NCBI GenBank assembly: GCA_019426215.1
Contig: CM033397.1
Span: 31,126,480-31,190,479 of the forward strand
Length of the DNA stretch: 64,000 nucleotides
Origin: Buddleja alternifolia
Lineage: Eukaryota; Streptophyta; Magnoliopsida; Lamiales; Scrophulariaceae
Direction: 5' to 3'
Shown: positions 11,151 to 22,625 of the stretch, piece by piece
How positions within the stretch are numbered: position 1 is the first letter of the stretch
Layout: each line of letters opens with the position of its first letter
Position numbers and translations under genes: made by a program
Notes under the pieces: model-generated
The model's input: only the letters and a program-made list of their open reading frames with translations
Database searches by the model: none
Told to the model about the DNA's origin: nothing

Positions 11151-11861
11151 TTTGCTGAATCGAAATCTCACTTTCGATCCAATTTTGCAGAATATCCATC
11201 GAAATTTTCCGATATTTTCGATAATTACCGATATTTCAGATATTTCCCAAAATCTTGAATTCTTAATAAAATTACTTTGTCAAATATCTACCGAAATTCC
11301 CGAAATTTCGACCATACTCAAAATATTTCAAAATTTAAAATAATATTTAATTATTTATTTTTAAATAAGAATGAATCCAAATTATTGTGATTGTCTATAA
11401 ATAATGTATCGTATGCTGCAAATTATTCAATTTCTGATACAAAATATGGGCAAGATTGTCACTCCCTTTTTTAGTGATTTCGATCCTGTGGTTTTAACTT
11501 TTAAATGATGATTTGTATTAAAATTGTGGTATTTAATTTTAATGAAGTTCCTAGGAGATTTGGATATTACTTTACTCAAATCATATTTATTTTATATTTT
11601 TCGCCACAGATTTTAATCATACTACTTGACAAAATTCACTATACATACATTATATATACAATATTATTTATGTAAAAGATGCATAATTATGATATTTAAA
11701 GTTACACAAAGTTTCATTGTAAATTTTCAAATATTTCTATAAATACCATGATTTCTTAAAAATCGAAATCGAAATTTCGAATATCCCCGAAATTTCCATC
11801 GAAATTTCAGTAAAATTACTATCCTGATATCGATACCGATACTGAAATTTAATACCTTGCC
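11150..11861. repeat. TTTCG-rich dispersed repeat, copy 1
   Basis: The sequence is built from variants of GAAATTTCG and CGATATTTTCG at both ends and closes with GATACCGATACTGAAATTTAATACC. It aligns over its length with 14555-15195. Copy 1 has about 120 bp in the middle (around 11393-11515, containing ATTATTCAATTTCTGATAC) that copy 2 lacks. The left end seems truncated, since the GGTTTTAAATATC terminus of copy 2 is absent. It behaves like a non-autonomous DNA transposon with imperfect TIRs; the superfamily is undetermined. Confidence 0.55.
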
Positions 11862-11940
11862 TCCAGAGAGTTGTCTGAGCCCAATGTACGACTCCTTGTT
11901 AGTATGGCAAAGAAAGCACCGGTCAAGTCTGTAATACCTA
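11862..11940 (-). pseudogene. Possible LINE zinc-finger (zf-RVT) scrap
   Basis: On the minus strand this short stretch reads DRCFLCHTNKESY, which resembles the CxxC start of the zinc-binding region after plant LINE reverse transcriptases. It is too short for confidence and could be chance. Another LINE fragment lies 3.3 kb away on the other strand. Confidence 0.25.
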
Positions 11941-12827
11941 GAAATCAACTTGGTATATAGAGATCTCTTAAAATACTCCTAAATGCTAATCACTTGATAA
12001 TAAATGATTAATATTCTCTAATTAATGAGACATCTGTAGTTTTCAGACTTAAACTTTCAAAGTTTTGAATCATTAATTAACCTAATCTTGTTTGCTAGTA
12101 GCTAGTGATCAAGTTCCTCAAATATCAAGATTTGAACAGATTGACTTGGAGCCTTGTGCCAAGTTACGCATAATTAACATATTCGAGAATTAATAAATTC
12201 TTAGGTTAAATAATTAATGATGTTAATAAAATCAAAGGATTAGATTAGAGTACAAGTATCCGAATCAAATATTTTGGGTTTCAAGAAGGGATTTAATAAG
12301 AAATATTTTTAAGAGAACCATATGTTTTATTGGTTAGGAATCTGTGCTTTAAGTTTACAACTTTTCTTCAAAACAAGTGCATTTATTCATCCTATAACAT
12401 AGAGGGTCACATCGTCCTATAACATAACCAGAGGACGAATATGAAAAAATGGGAGAAAACTTGATTGTTTTGCTTTTGGGGGCAAAATTAAAAAATCATA
12501 GATTAAAAAGAACAATTTTTCAAAAGTTAGGGGGTTGCAACTGGTCTACCAGCCCTTGACTCCGTGCCGGCATTCTCATGAAAACTAATAGAAGAACATC
12601 AATTTTATCTCTATGTTTTGCTCACTAAAACTGATTTTAGTCTATCACTTTTTGTTAATTTTGCGCAATCTCAGAAGTAGCCATCGGAAAATGTCCAATT
12701 TTTTTATTAAGTTAAATTGGGAATAAAAGATGTGACGGAATCAACTTGCATATATATTCTTCATTTCATACCAGAAGAATAGAAGAGGTGGAGGAAAAAT
12801 AATAACATACAACTTGGATTTGATTAA
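11941..12827. other. Non-coding region, probable old transposon debris
   Basis: AT-rich with no supported gene. Near 12536-12575 the text CAACTGGTCTACCAGCCCTTGACTCCGTGCC, given here as two adjoining pieces (CAACTGGTCTACC and AGCCCTTGACTCCGTGCC), resembles the 3' end of GGACGGA-type hAT-like elements such as the one at 15414. Nothing else is recognisable. Confidence 0.5.
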
Positions 12828-14347
12828 GGGAGCTGTTAAAAGTACTCCAACTCTTATTATTGGTACTCCAATTTCCATTTTATTTTGTCAAAAGACAAAA
12901 CAAGTCCTTCATTGTGTAAAACAAGTTCTTGGAGATAATTTATTTTATTCTTGTTAACTTTGTTTATTGTACAATTTAGTCTACAATATCTAGAAACACG
13001 ATAAAAGATAATATGACGAATGTTATTGACATTTACATTGTGACCTCACAAATAAAAAGTAATTTCATCCCACGATATTCAGATAAATTGATTGAAATAA
13101 AATAAAAATCTGATTTTTATATTTACTTATTACCGAACAAATCTGAATGATTTTCTTTGTTATCATCGATTTTAATTGAAGACCCTACTATTAACATATG
13201 GACATAAATATAATATTGCAAATGGTTGAAAATTTAAAAATCAATATTTTAAACTACTGTAAAAATAAATAATTCATCAAGCAAATTATTGAACAAAAAG
13301 CAAAATATTGAACAAAAGTCCAAACTTTTGTTTTCAAGAGTCAACAATGTTTAAAATGCAAAAAAAAAATAAGGACTCAGAAACTACAAAGAAATAAATT
13401 ACCAAATGTATTACTAATGGGCTAATTAGTACTTGATAATATTCTAAACTTTTCTCAAAACTTTTAATATTTACAAGCTCTAATATTTCATTCAATTCCT
13501 CTCAATCATTTTCATTGCTTTGGTTGTCCAATGCTAAAATTTTAATTTTTTTTTTTTTTGTGTTACAACTACAATTGCAATTGACTTTGTTTCAAAAGCA
13601 ACCACGAACCAAAAGATATACAATAACTAGTGGATGTTTATTTTATGAGTAAAATGCATTTTTGACTCCAATCTATATCCGTCGGAGCACTTTGTTACCT
13701 ATTAATTTTTAAACTCGAATACCTAATATTTGTAAATTGTGTCACTTAAGTCCACGGAGGAATAATTTGATTTAAATTCTGCACTCGACTACCCATACAT
13801 TGCATGATATGTGCACTTGGCACCCTATCCTATGATATTTTATTCACCCGAATACCTATATATTGCATGATATGTACACTTTGTTACACAATTTAAGTTA
13901 TGCATGAGACACGTGACAGACTTTTCGGAGGGAATATTCCAAATTATTCCTTCGGTGAACTTAAGTGTCTCAATTCACAAAGTTTGGGTACTTGAGTGTA
14001 AAAGTTAATAGATTAGGTACCAAAGTGCTCTGACCGATATAGATTGGGGTCAAAAATACATTTTACTTGTATCTTATCTTAGAAAGTTTAGAAAAAAGAA
14101 GAACTATTTCTTTACAAAAAGTTTGAAGGCTTAATGTTTTTTCCTAACTATTTCTTTTGGACAAAGCTTATCAAAGTTCAACATTTTTTATTTTGGAATC
14201 CATGTGTATTTCGGATAGTACAAGGTGCAATTGTGTCTTGCGCTAATTTATATTTTTTTGGAATTAAGGATAATTTTGTCCTTTTGAAAAAATGAAATAA
14301 AATGTGGAGTGCCAATAACAAAAATTAGACTGCACGTAACAACTCCG
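12828..14347. mobile_element. Non-autonomous Mutator-like element with 9-bp TSD
   Basis: The left end GGGAGCTGTTAAAAGTACTCC is matched by the right end read inverted (CGGAGTTGTTACGTGCAGTC). Homology runs inward for about 75 bp (ATTATTGGTACTCC against the inverted ATTGGCACTCC, then the AAGACAAAA tract). A perfect 9-bp TSD, TTTGATTAA, sits at 12819-12827 and 14348-14356. A 9-bp TSD is the hallmark of the Mutator superfamily. The 1520-bp interior has no transposase and includes a foldback element at 13646-14069, so the original was about 1.1 kb. Confidence 0.82.
13646..14069. mobile_element. Foldback MITE nested in the MULE
   Basis: The left end GAGTAAAATGCATTTTTGAC recurs inverted at the right end. 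The two arms match for about 120 bp (13648-13770 against 13945-14068), including CCAATCTATATC, GAGCACTTTG and GGAATAATTTG. Each side is flanked by TA (13644-13645 and 14070-14071), compatible with a TA TSD, though two bases are weak evidence. There is no coding; a transcript would fold into a long hairpin. Confidence 0.72.
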
Positions 14348-14554
14348 TTTGATTAAATTGAATTGTGGTGTATATGTAAATTGAATATTTAAGGCAGGGC
14401 ATAAATATGTTCAGTGTCTTAATTGTCTTTATACATATGGGTAAAAGACATTTTACTCTCTTGTGTTTTTGGAACAGAGTGTATTGCCTACTGCATTATC
14501 AAAGTGGATTGATAATTCTTGTGTTTTGAAAAATTCAGCTAATTACACCCATGG

Positions 14555-15195
14555 TTTTAAATATCCTCCGAAACCTTTAAATTTCGACCGAAATTTTGGA
14601 TTTCCGGTGTCTCGAAGCGAAATCTCACCTTCGATCCAATTTTGCAGAATATCTATTGAAATTTCCCGATATTTTCGATATTTACTGATATTTTCGATAT
14701 TTCCCAAAATCTCGAATTCTTAATAAAATTACTTTGTTAAATATCTACCAAAATTTCCCGTAATTTTGACCAAACCCAAAATATTTCGAAAGTTAAAATA
14801 ATATTTAATTATTTAATAAGAATGAGTCCAAATTATTGTGATTGTCTATAAATGATTGTGGTAGTTTGTTTTAATGAAGTTCTTAGGAAATTTGGTTATT
14901 ACTTTACTCTCAAATCATATTTATTTTATATTTTTTGCCACAGATTTTAGTCATACTACTTGACAAAATTTACTATACATACATTATATATACAAATATT
15001 ATTTATGTAAAAGATGCATAATTATGATATTTAAAGTTACACAAAGTTTCATTATAAATTTCCAAATATTTCTATAAATTTCCATGATTTCTTTAAAATC
15101 GAAATCAAAATTTTGAATATCCCTGAAATTTCCATCGAAATTTCCCTAAGTTTACTACCCCGATATCGACACCGATACCGACATATAATACCTTG
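14555..15195. repeat. TTTCG-rich dispersed repeat, copy 2
   Basis: This copy starts GGTTTTAAATATC and ends TATAATACC, giving imperfect inverted ends of about 10 bp. The inside follows copy 1 (11150-11861) closely but lacks about 120 bp in the middle (junction near 14855). It interrupts LINE-derived sequence, which continues at 15196. No clear TSD was found. Confidence 0.6.
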
Positions 15196-15413
15196 GATAC
15201 AGTCTGTTTACCAAAACAGGAAAGTGGGTTGGGGCTCATATATATGCATATGGAAATGGAATATTGCTGCTGTCTTTAAGAGTACCTGGAACATAGTTGC
15301 TAAAACTTACTCTATGTGGGTGAAATGGATACATGCTAATTATATCAAATCTGTAAATATGTGGACAGTAGGGGCTACGAGTACAAGTTCACGGTTTTGG
15401 AGAAAATTGATTG
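15196..15413 (+). pseudogene. LINE (non-LTR retrotransposon) RT C-terminal fragment
   Basis: Immediately after the repeat, one frame reads CLPKQESGLGL and the next AAVFKSTWNIVAKTYSMWVK followed by WIHANYIKSVNMWTV and FWRKLIAG. This is the segment between the RT domain and zf-RVT of plant LINEs (commonly ...LWVRWVHxYYIK...SWxWRKLL). A frameshift near 15240 separates the halves. The end coincides with the start of the hAT-like repeat. Confidence 0.72.
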
Positions 15414-16725
15414 CAGGGACGGATCTAGGAAAGAAACGTCGGGGGGGGGGGGGGGGGGGGGGGGGAATTACTTCTAATATTTTTTTTGACAACACTTGTA
15501 AGTAAATATTCAATTTTGTTTTTGGTTTTAAGAGATAAGTAAAATAACAATAATCACATGTAAAATTTTGACTTTTATTAAAAACGTAAAGTAGTTGAAA
15601 ATACAAGCAATTCTTGAAAAAGTCTATCGAAATTTTATACGGCGTTCTTTTATCATATGTAATATTCATTTATAATAGACTACGTATCAAGTTGACTATG
15701 ATTAAATAAGAAAATACATATAAAAATATATACTAAAAAAATATAATGACTTTGCCCATTTTATTTCTAGATACAAGCAGTTTGTTTTAAAAAAATATAA
15801 AGTTTTGCTCTTTACAAATCAAAGTATAATTAAACAATTCAAGAAAATAACATTGAACCAAAGAAATAGAAGATAAGACTTCCTTTTTCAATTTTTTAAT
15901 TATTTTTTTTAATTCAAGCCAAGTACTTTTTGAATAGTTAAAATAGATATCTAATCTAATCAAAAAGGTTCAATAAAAGATAAGACTTTCTTTTTTAATT
16001 TTTTAATTATTATTTTTAATTCAAGCCAAGTACTTTTTGAATAGTTAAAATAGATATCTAATCTAATAAAAAAAAAGGAAAAATGTCATGAAGTTGAAAT
16101 AGATTTGAACCCCAAATCCACTCAAATGGGTCAGTAACTTGTCAAACCCACCGCTGCCAACTGCACTAAAGCCTCTTTTTGAACAATCCTATGCGCTTAT
16201 ATATTATATTTATTGTGGAGGGGTCATAGCATACATACATATATCCGATGAAAAATTTGAAGCCCCCGCTCCCCCCCCCCCCCCCGATCCCTCTCTGGTA
16301 GATAAAATCTTAATTTTAGTCCTATACATTAGGGTTAAATACACTTTACTATCTTAAACTATACTCCATGGATCAAAAATACCCTTGAAGTGTCTAAACC
16401 TTCAACAAGGTCTTGGGCGTTAAATATCCATTAGTTGGTGATGATGTGTCACGTGATAGAAGGCTTTGGACAATCCATAGACGTTGGAGAATTTCTATAG
16501 ACAAAAATGTCGTTGTGGCATTCTATAAGGCTTGATCAAGTAATATGTTGCATCTTAACTCTTTCACATGTAAAACTTTGACTTTTACTAAAAGCATAAA
16601 GTAGTTAAAAATATACAAGCAAGCCTTGAAAAAATCTATCGAAATTTTATACAGCGTTCTTTTATCTTATATAATATGCATTGATAATAGACTACGTATC
16701 AAGTTGACTATAATTGGATCCGTCC
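15414..16725. mobile_element. hAT-like GGACGGATC element remnant, composite
   Basis: The left end CAGGGACGGATCT recurs inverted near 16715-16725 (GGATCCGTCC), where the second gypsy LTR begins. The right terminus therefore looks cut by that insertion. Direct repeats of about 145 bp (15553-15698 and 16563-16715, both with CTATCGAAATTTTATAC and AGACTACGTATCAAG) lie inside each end. A 107-bp tandem duplication lies at 15870-15976 and 15977-16070. A 25-base G run (15441-15465) and a 15-base C run (16271-16285, followed by GATCCCTCTCTGG) suggest a second, inverted copy inside. No coding. Confidence 0.5.
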
Positions 16726-17618
16726 TGTTTACACCCAAAATGAAGTGGGCTTTGCCAGATAAGAAAGCCCAAACCATCCTTTATCCGAAGATGGGCTTGA
16801 AATAAAATATCTCACATAGCCAAGACTAATTCGAAGATGGGCTCAAATCAAACAAGCCCAATTAAAGTCATTGGATCAGTAAAATACGAAATGGGCTCGA
16901 TGGGATCCAAATCTGAAGGCGAATCCAAAAAGGAGGAAGTTACCCAATTCAAAGACGCGCCAATAAAGGAAATTTAAAAGTACGGTTGGGAAGCAGTTTT
17001 CGGCCATGATGAACGTGGGTACGTGATAAAAGCAAGACCAGGAGAAGAAAGAAAGGAGGACAGACAAAAATTTCATCAACTCTACTTTTATCTTTTCTCT
17101 CTAGGAGTAGGCATAATTAGGAGTAGTCGGTAGCATAGATTAGCAGTAGAAGCGTAGATCCAGTAGAATCGATATTTGGTGATCCTGTTTGAGTTTATCA
17201 AGTTGCTCGAGCAAGCTGCTTGTATTCAATTGGAGATCAATATGGAGGTATAATGTTTATCTTTTTATCAGATTTAAATATTTGATAGATAAATTCTGTA
17301 TCTGGACTTGTATCTTCAATTCCCTTTTTTTTGTTTAATTTCCTTTCATCGAATAATTGCGGTCCAAACAACTAAATTAAACAACACATCGAAGTGTTAA
17401 AGTCTGAACCACCGTCTAGCGTATCGAACTCGAATGCGGGGGTTGTAAGATAATTCTAAGTGGAGAATTATCACGGGGCTCGAATCAATCATATTGATTC
17501 ATCCCTATTCAATTTGTTTTTATCCGGAAATAAATTTTTGGAGACCACAATGGGAGCAGGTTCCCGTGAAGTTAATTTCTTGAAGAACATTTAAATCATA
17601 ATAACCAAATCATTATCA
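16726..17618 (+). repeat. 5' LTR and leader of the second Tat-type gypsy element
   Basis: The stretch begins TGTTTACACCC and contains repeated GATGGGCT and AAGCCCA phrases, a pyrimidine/TCTCTCTAGGAGTAGG block near 17095-17110, and a leader that ends at TTTTTGGAGACCACAATGGG (17537-17556) before the gag start at 17619. The TGGAGACCAC may be the primer-binding site, but I cannot match it to a tRNA from memory, so the LTR/leader border is not fixed. Confidence 0.5.
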
Positions 17619-19330
17619 ATGTCAGACGAGTTCTCTCATGATGAATGCACCGAGGAGTTGGATATCCAACCGGTAGCAAAAAACATCAGAGCGGACAAAA
17701 TGTACGAACAGTTTGTCCGTCTCATGAAACAGACCCTGGCTGGTGCTCGAGAAGATCAAAGAAGGGAATTCAATGATCAATACAGAGCATTAGCACAGGA
17801 GTCCGCTCGAAAATTCACAGCAATCGTGCAAGACATTGCAGTGAGTGCTCAAGATGGTTTAGCCAGGGAAGTCACCAGAGTCATATCCGAACTCGGTGAA
17901 ATCTTTAATCAAACTTGTGATGTTTTCTCGAATATGATAAACACGCAAGTAGCATTAGGTCTCGAACCCTTAATAAGCAAGCATAATATATTAATCGAGA
18001 AAGTATCACAATTGTTGGAGCCTAGGACCCAAAGTAGGTATCTTAACCCGAACGAAGTTCCTCCGGGGTATCCTCGAGAGAACGGGCCTAGAAATGGTCA
18101 ATTCGAAATCGGCTAAACTTCAAGACCCTCACCTCTCGAAACCAATAATAACAATAACAACAATTTTCAGAATATGAACTCGAATCATAACCAAGCATCA
18201 CATCCTAATGTGTATAGTATAAGTTCGAACCCGCTTAATACACAAAATGTGAGGCCTAGTGGTCCCCTGCCACCGAATAGAATGGGACAAATCCCAGTAG
18301 GGTATCCTCCGAATACGAATTTTGGGGGACTCGAGACAGGATTCAACTTTGCCCCAGAGTATGTAGCTGGGGGGCAAGGCCGATATCAGGGACCGAATTT
18401 TCCTGGAACCTCGAATAACAATACGAATACAGGAAATCAAAGTTTCCCTGGATTTCCAAACAACCCGAATTATACATACACCCCAAATAATTGCCAGATG
18501 CCATATGCTGGGGGGCAAGCCATTCCCAACAATTACATGGGGAGTAACCTTGGACCACAAGTGCAAGACCCTCTAGGAAATCAAATTTAGTTAATAATCG
18601 AGAGAATGTATGGTCCTGGCTTCCGAAGGAACTAAAGACTGATTCCGAGGAATCCGTACCCCGAGTGGGTAAATAGGAATTTTCCTTTTCCTGGAACATA
18701 TAAGGTTCCGAAATTTACACTGTTTTCGGAAGATGATAACGTATCAACCTTAGAACATCTATCTCGATTTACCTGTCAGTGTCGAGAGCCAGCCGACCAA
18801 GATTACCTTAAATTGAGACTGTTCCCTAGTTCTCTCACAGGGTCAGCATTTAATTGGTATATTAACTTATTTCCGAACTCAATACATTCTTGGGACGAGA
18901 TGCAGTTCCAATTTCAAAATCACTTCGCTCGAACGGATCCTGGGATATCTGTGAGTGATCTGGCTAAAATTAGACAGAACATAGGGGAGTCTGTAGAAGA
19001 ATTCCTATCAAGATTCAAAAAGGCTCGAGTCAAGTGCCATTTGAATCTACCTGAGTCTGAGTTTGTGCAATTGGCACAACAAAATATGTCCTTCGACTTT
19101 AGGATAAAATTCGATGGGATGATATTCCCAGATTTTTGAAGCTTGGCAGAAGGTGCCACTAGATACGAAAATATGTTAAGGGAAGAAAGTCTAAGGAAAC
19201 ACCAAGGACTTAATACCTTCGAAATATCTGCACCTGGGTATTCGAAGATGCATATGAGGTAGACCTCGCAGAGTTCATAAAAAGGCCCCCATATCAGTGT
19301 GGGGCACTCGAACCAAAAGAATGTGAAGCA
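17619..19330 (+). pseudogene. gag: Tat-type gypsy gag, decayed
   Basis: The first open block (17619-18116, ATG start) has a charged, helical N-terminus (FVRLMKQTLAGAREDQRREF) likely to form a coiled coil. The second (18174-18590) is Asn/Pro/Gly-rich spacer. The third, from about 18690, carries the capsid core: FTCQCREPADQDYLKLRLFP, GSAFNWYINLFPNSIHSWDE and FLSRFKKARVKCHLNLPE, a Retrotrans_gag match. Stops at 18114, 18588 and 19137 break it. Codon choice is unremarkable. Confidence 0.8.
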
Positions 19331-20410
19331 ATGGGTTCTTTACAATCGAAAAAAGATAAGAAATATACTTTTGATGTAGCAAAAACAGAAGAGATATTCG
19401 ACTGGTTATTAGCTAATAAAAAACTAAGAGTTAAAGGGAAACACCGGTTCCCAACTAAGACAGAAGCCAAAGAAAAACCTTATTGTAAATGGCATAATGC
19501 CGTTACACACGAGACAAAAGAATGTGTCATGTTCCGAAATTTAGTACAGTCAAAATTAGACTCGAATGAGATAACCTTTCCTGGTAAGCAAAAAACGAAT
19601 ATAGATGAAGATCATTTCCCTGTTTTAAATTTCAAAATTAATTTTGTGCTAATTGGTTCACTCGAGAATTCTGACACTTTATTTGAATCTTTTAATGAAC
19701 AGGTCTCAAAGGAAGCTAAATTGGCGAACAGGCTCTTTAATAGACTCATAGACGAAGGAGTCTTGACCTTCCCAAAAATCAATGATGACGGACTCGAGGG
19801 CATGTGCAGGTGGCACATGAACATGATGCACACCACTGATCAATACCAAATCTTCAGGCAATTTGTGGCCAAACAGCTCGAAAGGGGTAAGATTATCTTA
19901 TCTGTGATAGACAAACGGATCTTGGAGATTGGTCAAGACGGGAGACCCAAGGAACAGGAGTCGCTAGTCGAAGTGATTCCTCAGGCCCTAAGGGTTGAGG
20001 AGAAAACATACAAGGAGGCACTCGAGACCCCCAGGTGTGAAATAATTTATCAGGTCCCTTCGAGGGTGGTTGAGAATCTTACCCAGATGCAGAAGGTACT
20101 CTGAAGTCATTATGCCGATACTCTGCACTATGAGTTGGTGAGGCTTCAGGTAATCCCAAATGACCCTGATTGGATCCCAGCTTATCAAAAGGAATGGAAC
20201 AAAAGGCAAAGGTTCGATAATAACAACTTCTCCTTCCAACCTTATAATTGGCATTTTCGAGGAAGGAGAAGCAGAGGTTATGGAAGGCCACCATTGGTAG
20301 GAAGAGATTCTCCATTTAGCCGTCTAAGTTAATCTAGCGGGCAGATCGATAAGAAGAAAAGTAGCCACCCGAAGGCTATCAAACAGCAAGTAGCTTACTC
20401 CCGAGCTGCC
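19331..20410 (+). pseudogene. gag: Tat-type gypsy gag C-terminal region
   Basis: The open frame 19331-20104 has two related zinc-finger-like segments: YCKWHNAVTHETKECVMFRN and later CRWHMNMMHTTDQYQIFRQF. The first follows the C-x2-H...C pattern that replaces a classical CCHC knuckle in this gypsy group; the second has lost its final Cys. A stop at 20102-20104 is followed by continuing coding-like text (LVRLQVIPNDPDWIP) to about 20330, so it is one broken gag-pol frame. Confidence 0.7.
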
Positions 20411-21540
20411 GTGGCCTTAGAAATACAGCAAGAGGTCGTTATCGCTAATCTCCGAATCGAAGATGAGGCATTGAACAAAGGCCTGTTAAAAGATAAGGTG
20501 GAAGCGAGGCCTGAAATGGATGAATATGAGAAGGAGATGGAGATGGACCAATTGAGTGACCAATTCAAAGAGACCACTCTGAAAGGAAAAAGTGCGAAGT
20601 TCGAAGAGGATAAGGACTTAGATGATTTCGAGTCAGGTGATGACCTGGACATCTTGTTGGGAGATGACACTTATGGAGGTTTGGCAAACGAAGCCGAATT
20701 GAAAGCAAAGGAAGCTTCCCTAAAGAGAGCCTTGCAGTTCGAAGAAAACAAGGACGTGAATATGGTGACAGTGTTACTAGCATCATTCGCTGCAAAAGAT
20801 GATGTAATAGAAGTGGAAAAAAAATCACTCGAGATGCTGACCATTTCGGACTCAGGTGATAATTCTAAATCTCAACTTTTGAACCATAGGTTTTCTGAAA
20901 CGAAGTCAGAAAATGAAAATTTAATTGATCTTTTATTTTCGAAAGAAAAGATCAACAACCACCATATGAGGCCATTATTCGTGGAAGCTGAAATCGAAGG
21001 TATTAAAATTAATAAAATCCTAGTAGATAATGGTGCTACTATTAACATCTTACCTGAAAAAACATTAGCACAAATAGGAAAGACAGTGAAAGACCTAGTC
21101 ACTACTGATGTTTCGGTATATGGTTTTTCCGGACAAGCCACTCGAGTGGTTGGAGTCTTACCTTGTCGAATAAGGGTTGGGACCCAGAGCTCGTACTCTG
21201 CATTTTTTGTGGTGAACACGAATTCACCATCATTTAATCCCTTACTAGAGAGAGATTGGATACACCAAAATTATTGTATCCCTTCCACCCTACATTAGGT
21301 TTTGGTCTGTTGGAACGGACATAAATTCGAAATAATCAAAGCCGAGAAAAATTCCTATTTTGTTGACACCCATATTGTTCATGCCAGGTACTTGGCCAGA
21401 GGGGTCGAAGTGAAGAACGAACAAGCTCCACAATATCCGACCATCGAAACGGCAAGGGCAGAAGGTGGAGATGGAAGCATTATAGCTAGAGAAGAGGTGG
21501 AACAGTCTACAGCCGAAGTAGATGGTAATTCAGCATAGGT
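20411..21540 (+). pseudogene. pol: Gypsy protease region
   Basis: A charged linker (20411-20900) leads into a retropepsin-like aspartic protease: LFVEAEIEGIKINKILVDNG, then INILPEKTLAQIG, VYGFSGQATRVVG and NPLLERDWIHQ. The active-site motif reads VDNGAT rather than the textbook D-T/S-G; VDNG/VDGG variants are common in this plant lineage. The frame stops at 21296-21298 within the family's conserved LHQ region and continues in another frame to 21538. Confidence 0.75.
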
Positions 21541-22625
21541 CGAAGTAGAAGATTCTGTAAATCTTTAGTTTTAATGGACAAAGTTAGAAGTAATGATGAA
21601 ACCGAGCGCTTAATTAAGAAATTGCTAATCGAAAAAGTTATTTCTGGTTTATCTATTTACAACCATGCTTTACTAAAAAATTTTAGTGCAGCTACTAGTG
21701 ATAACACGATCGAATGTTTAGAAAACAAAGAAAACTGTGAGACTGATATGTTCGAGCAAGGAGTTATAGAACCTGATGAAGATATCCGAAAGGATATCCA
21801 AGACCCTCTAGAAGAGGTCAATCTCGGGACTATAGAAAGTCCAAGAGTGACTTATATAAGTGCAAAATTAAACCAATTTGAAAAGGACAAGTTAGTCGAG
21901 ATCCTACAAAAATTTAAAGATTGTTTTGCATGGGCTCATCATGAAATGCCTGAGATTGACATGAACATAGCCCGACATGAGTTGCCGATTAAACACGGCT
22001 TTAAGCCAGTAATACAGGCGCCTCGATGAATGTCCCCAGAATTAATGGGAGCAATCAAGGATGAAATTGAAAAATTAGTCGAGGCTAAGTTCATAAGACC
22101 AGTTGGTATGTCGAGTGGCTGGCAAACATTGTCCCAGTAATAAAGAAAAATGGGAAGGTGAGAATATGTATTGACTTTCAAGACTTGAACAAAGCCACAC
22201 CGAAAGATGAGTATCCTATGCCTATGGCAAACATCTTGATTGATGCAGTCGCGAGGCATAAATTGATGTCTTTTATGGATGGTTACTTAGGATATTATCA
22301 ATTAAAAATATCCGAAAAAGACATAAACAAAACGGTTTTTCGATGCCCAAGCTCCATAGGAACCTTCGAATGGACAGCTATGCCCTTCGGATTAAAAAAT
22401 GTTGGGGCCACATACCAAAGAACAATGAATTAGATGTTTCATGACCTTATAGGTAAGTCCCACGAAATATATATAGATGATATAGTGGTTAAAGCTCAGA
22501 CCTATCAAGACCACTTGAACTCTTTGACCAAAACCTTCGAATGAATGAGGCATTTCAAATTAAAAATGAATCCATTAAAATGTGCTTTCGGTGTTGAAGT
22601 CGGAAACTTTTTAGGTTTCCTCAAT
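21541..22625 (+). pseudogene. pol: Gypsy reverse transcriptase, truncated
   Basis: The N-terminal linker (LVEILQKFKDCFAWAHHEMP and ELPIKHGFKP) is followed by RT: EIEKLVEAKFIRPV, CIDFQDLNKATPKDEYP, FMDGYLGYYQLKI, MPFGLKNVGATYQRTMN, then IYIDDIVVKA (about 22470-22500) and MNPLKCAFGVEVGNFLGF. Stops occur at 22027 and 22431, with a frameshift near 22130. Homology ends abruptly at about 22625 in the middle of RT, where MULE-related sequence begins. RNase H and integrase are absent. Confidence 0.82.

Noticed and set aside
15441..15465. 25-base G run as a biological signal
   Set aside because: Homopolymers in hAT-like GGGGG regions are common and length is prone to sequencing error.
18198..18699. 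Antisense ORFs opposite gypsy 2 gag
   Set aside because: Shadow frames of an Asn/Pro-rich gag spacer; no domain. The antisense gene of element 1 has no counterpart here.
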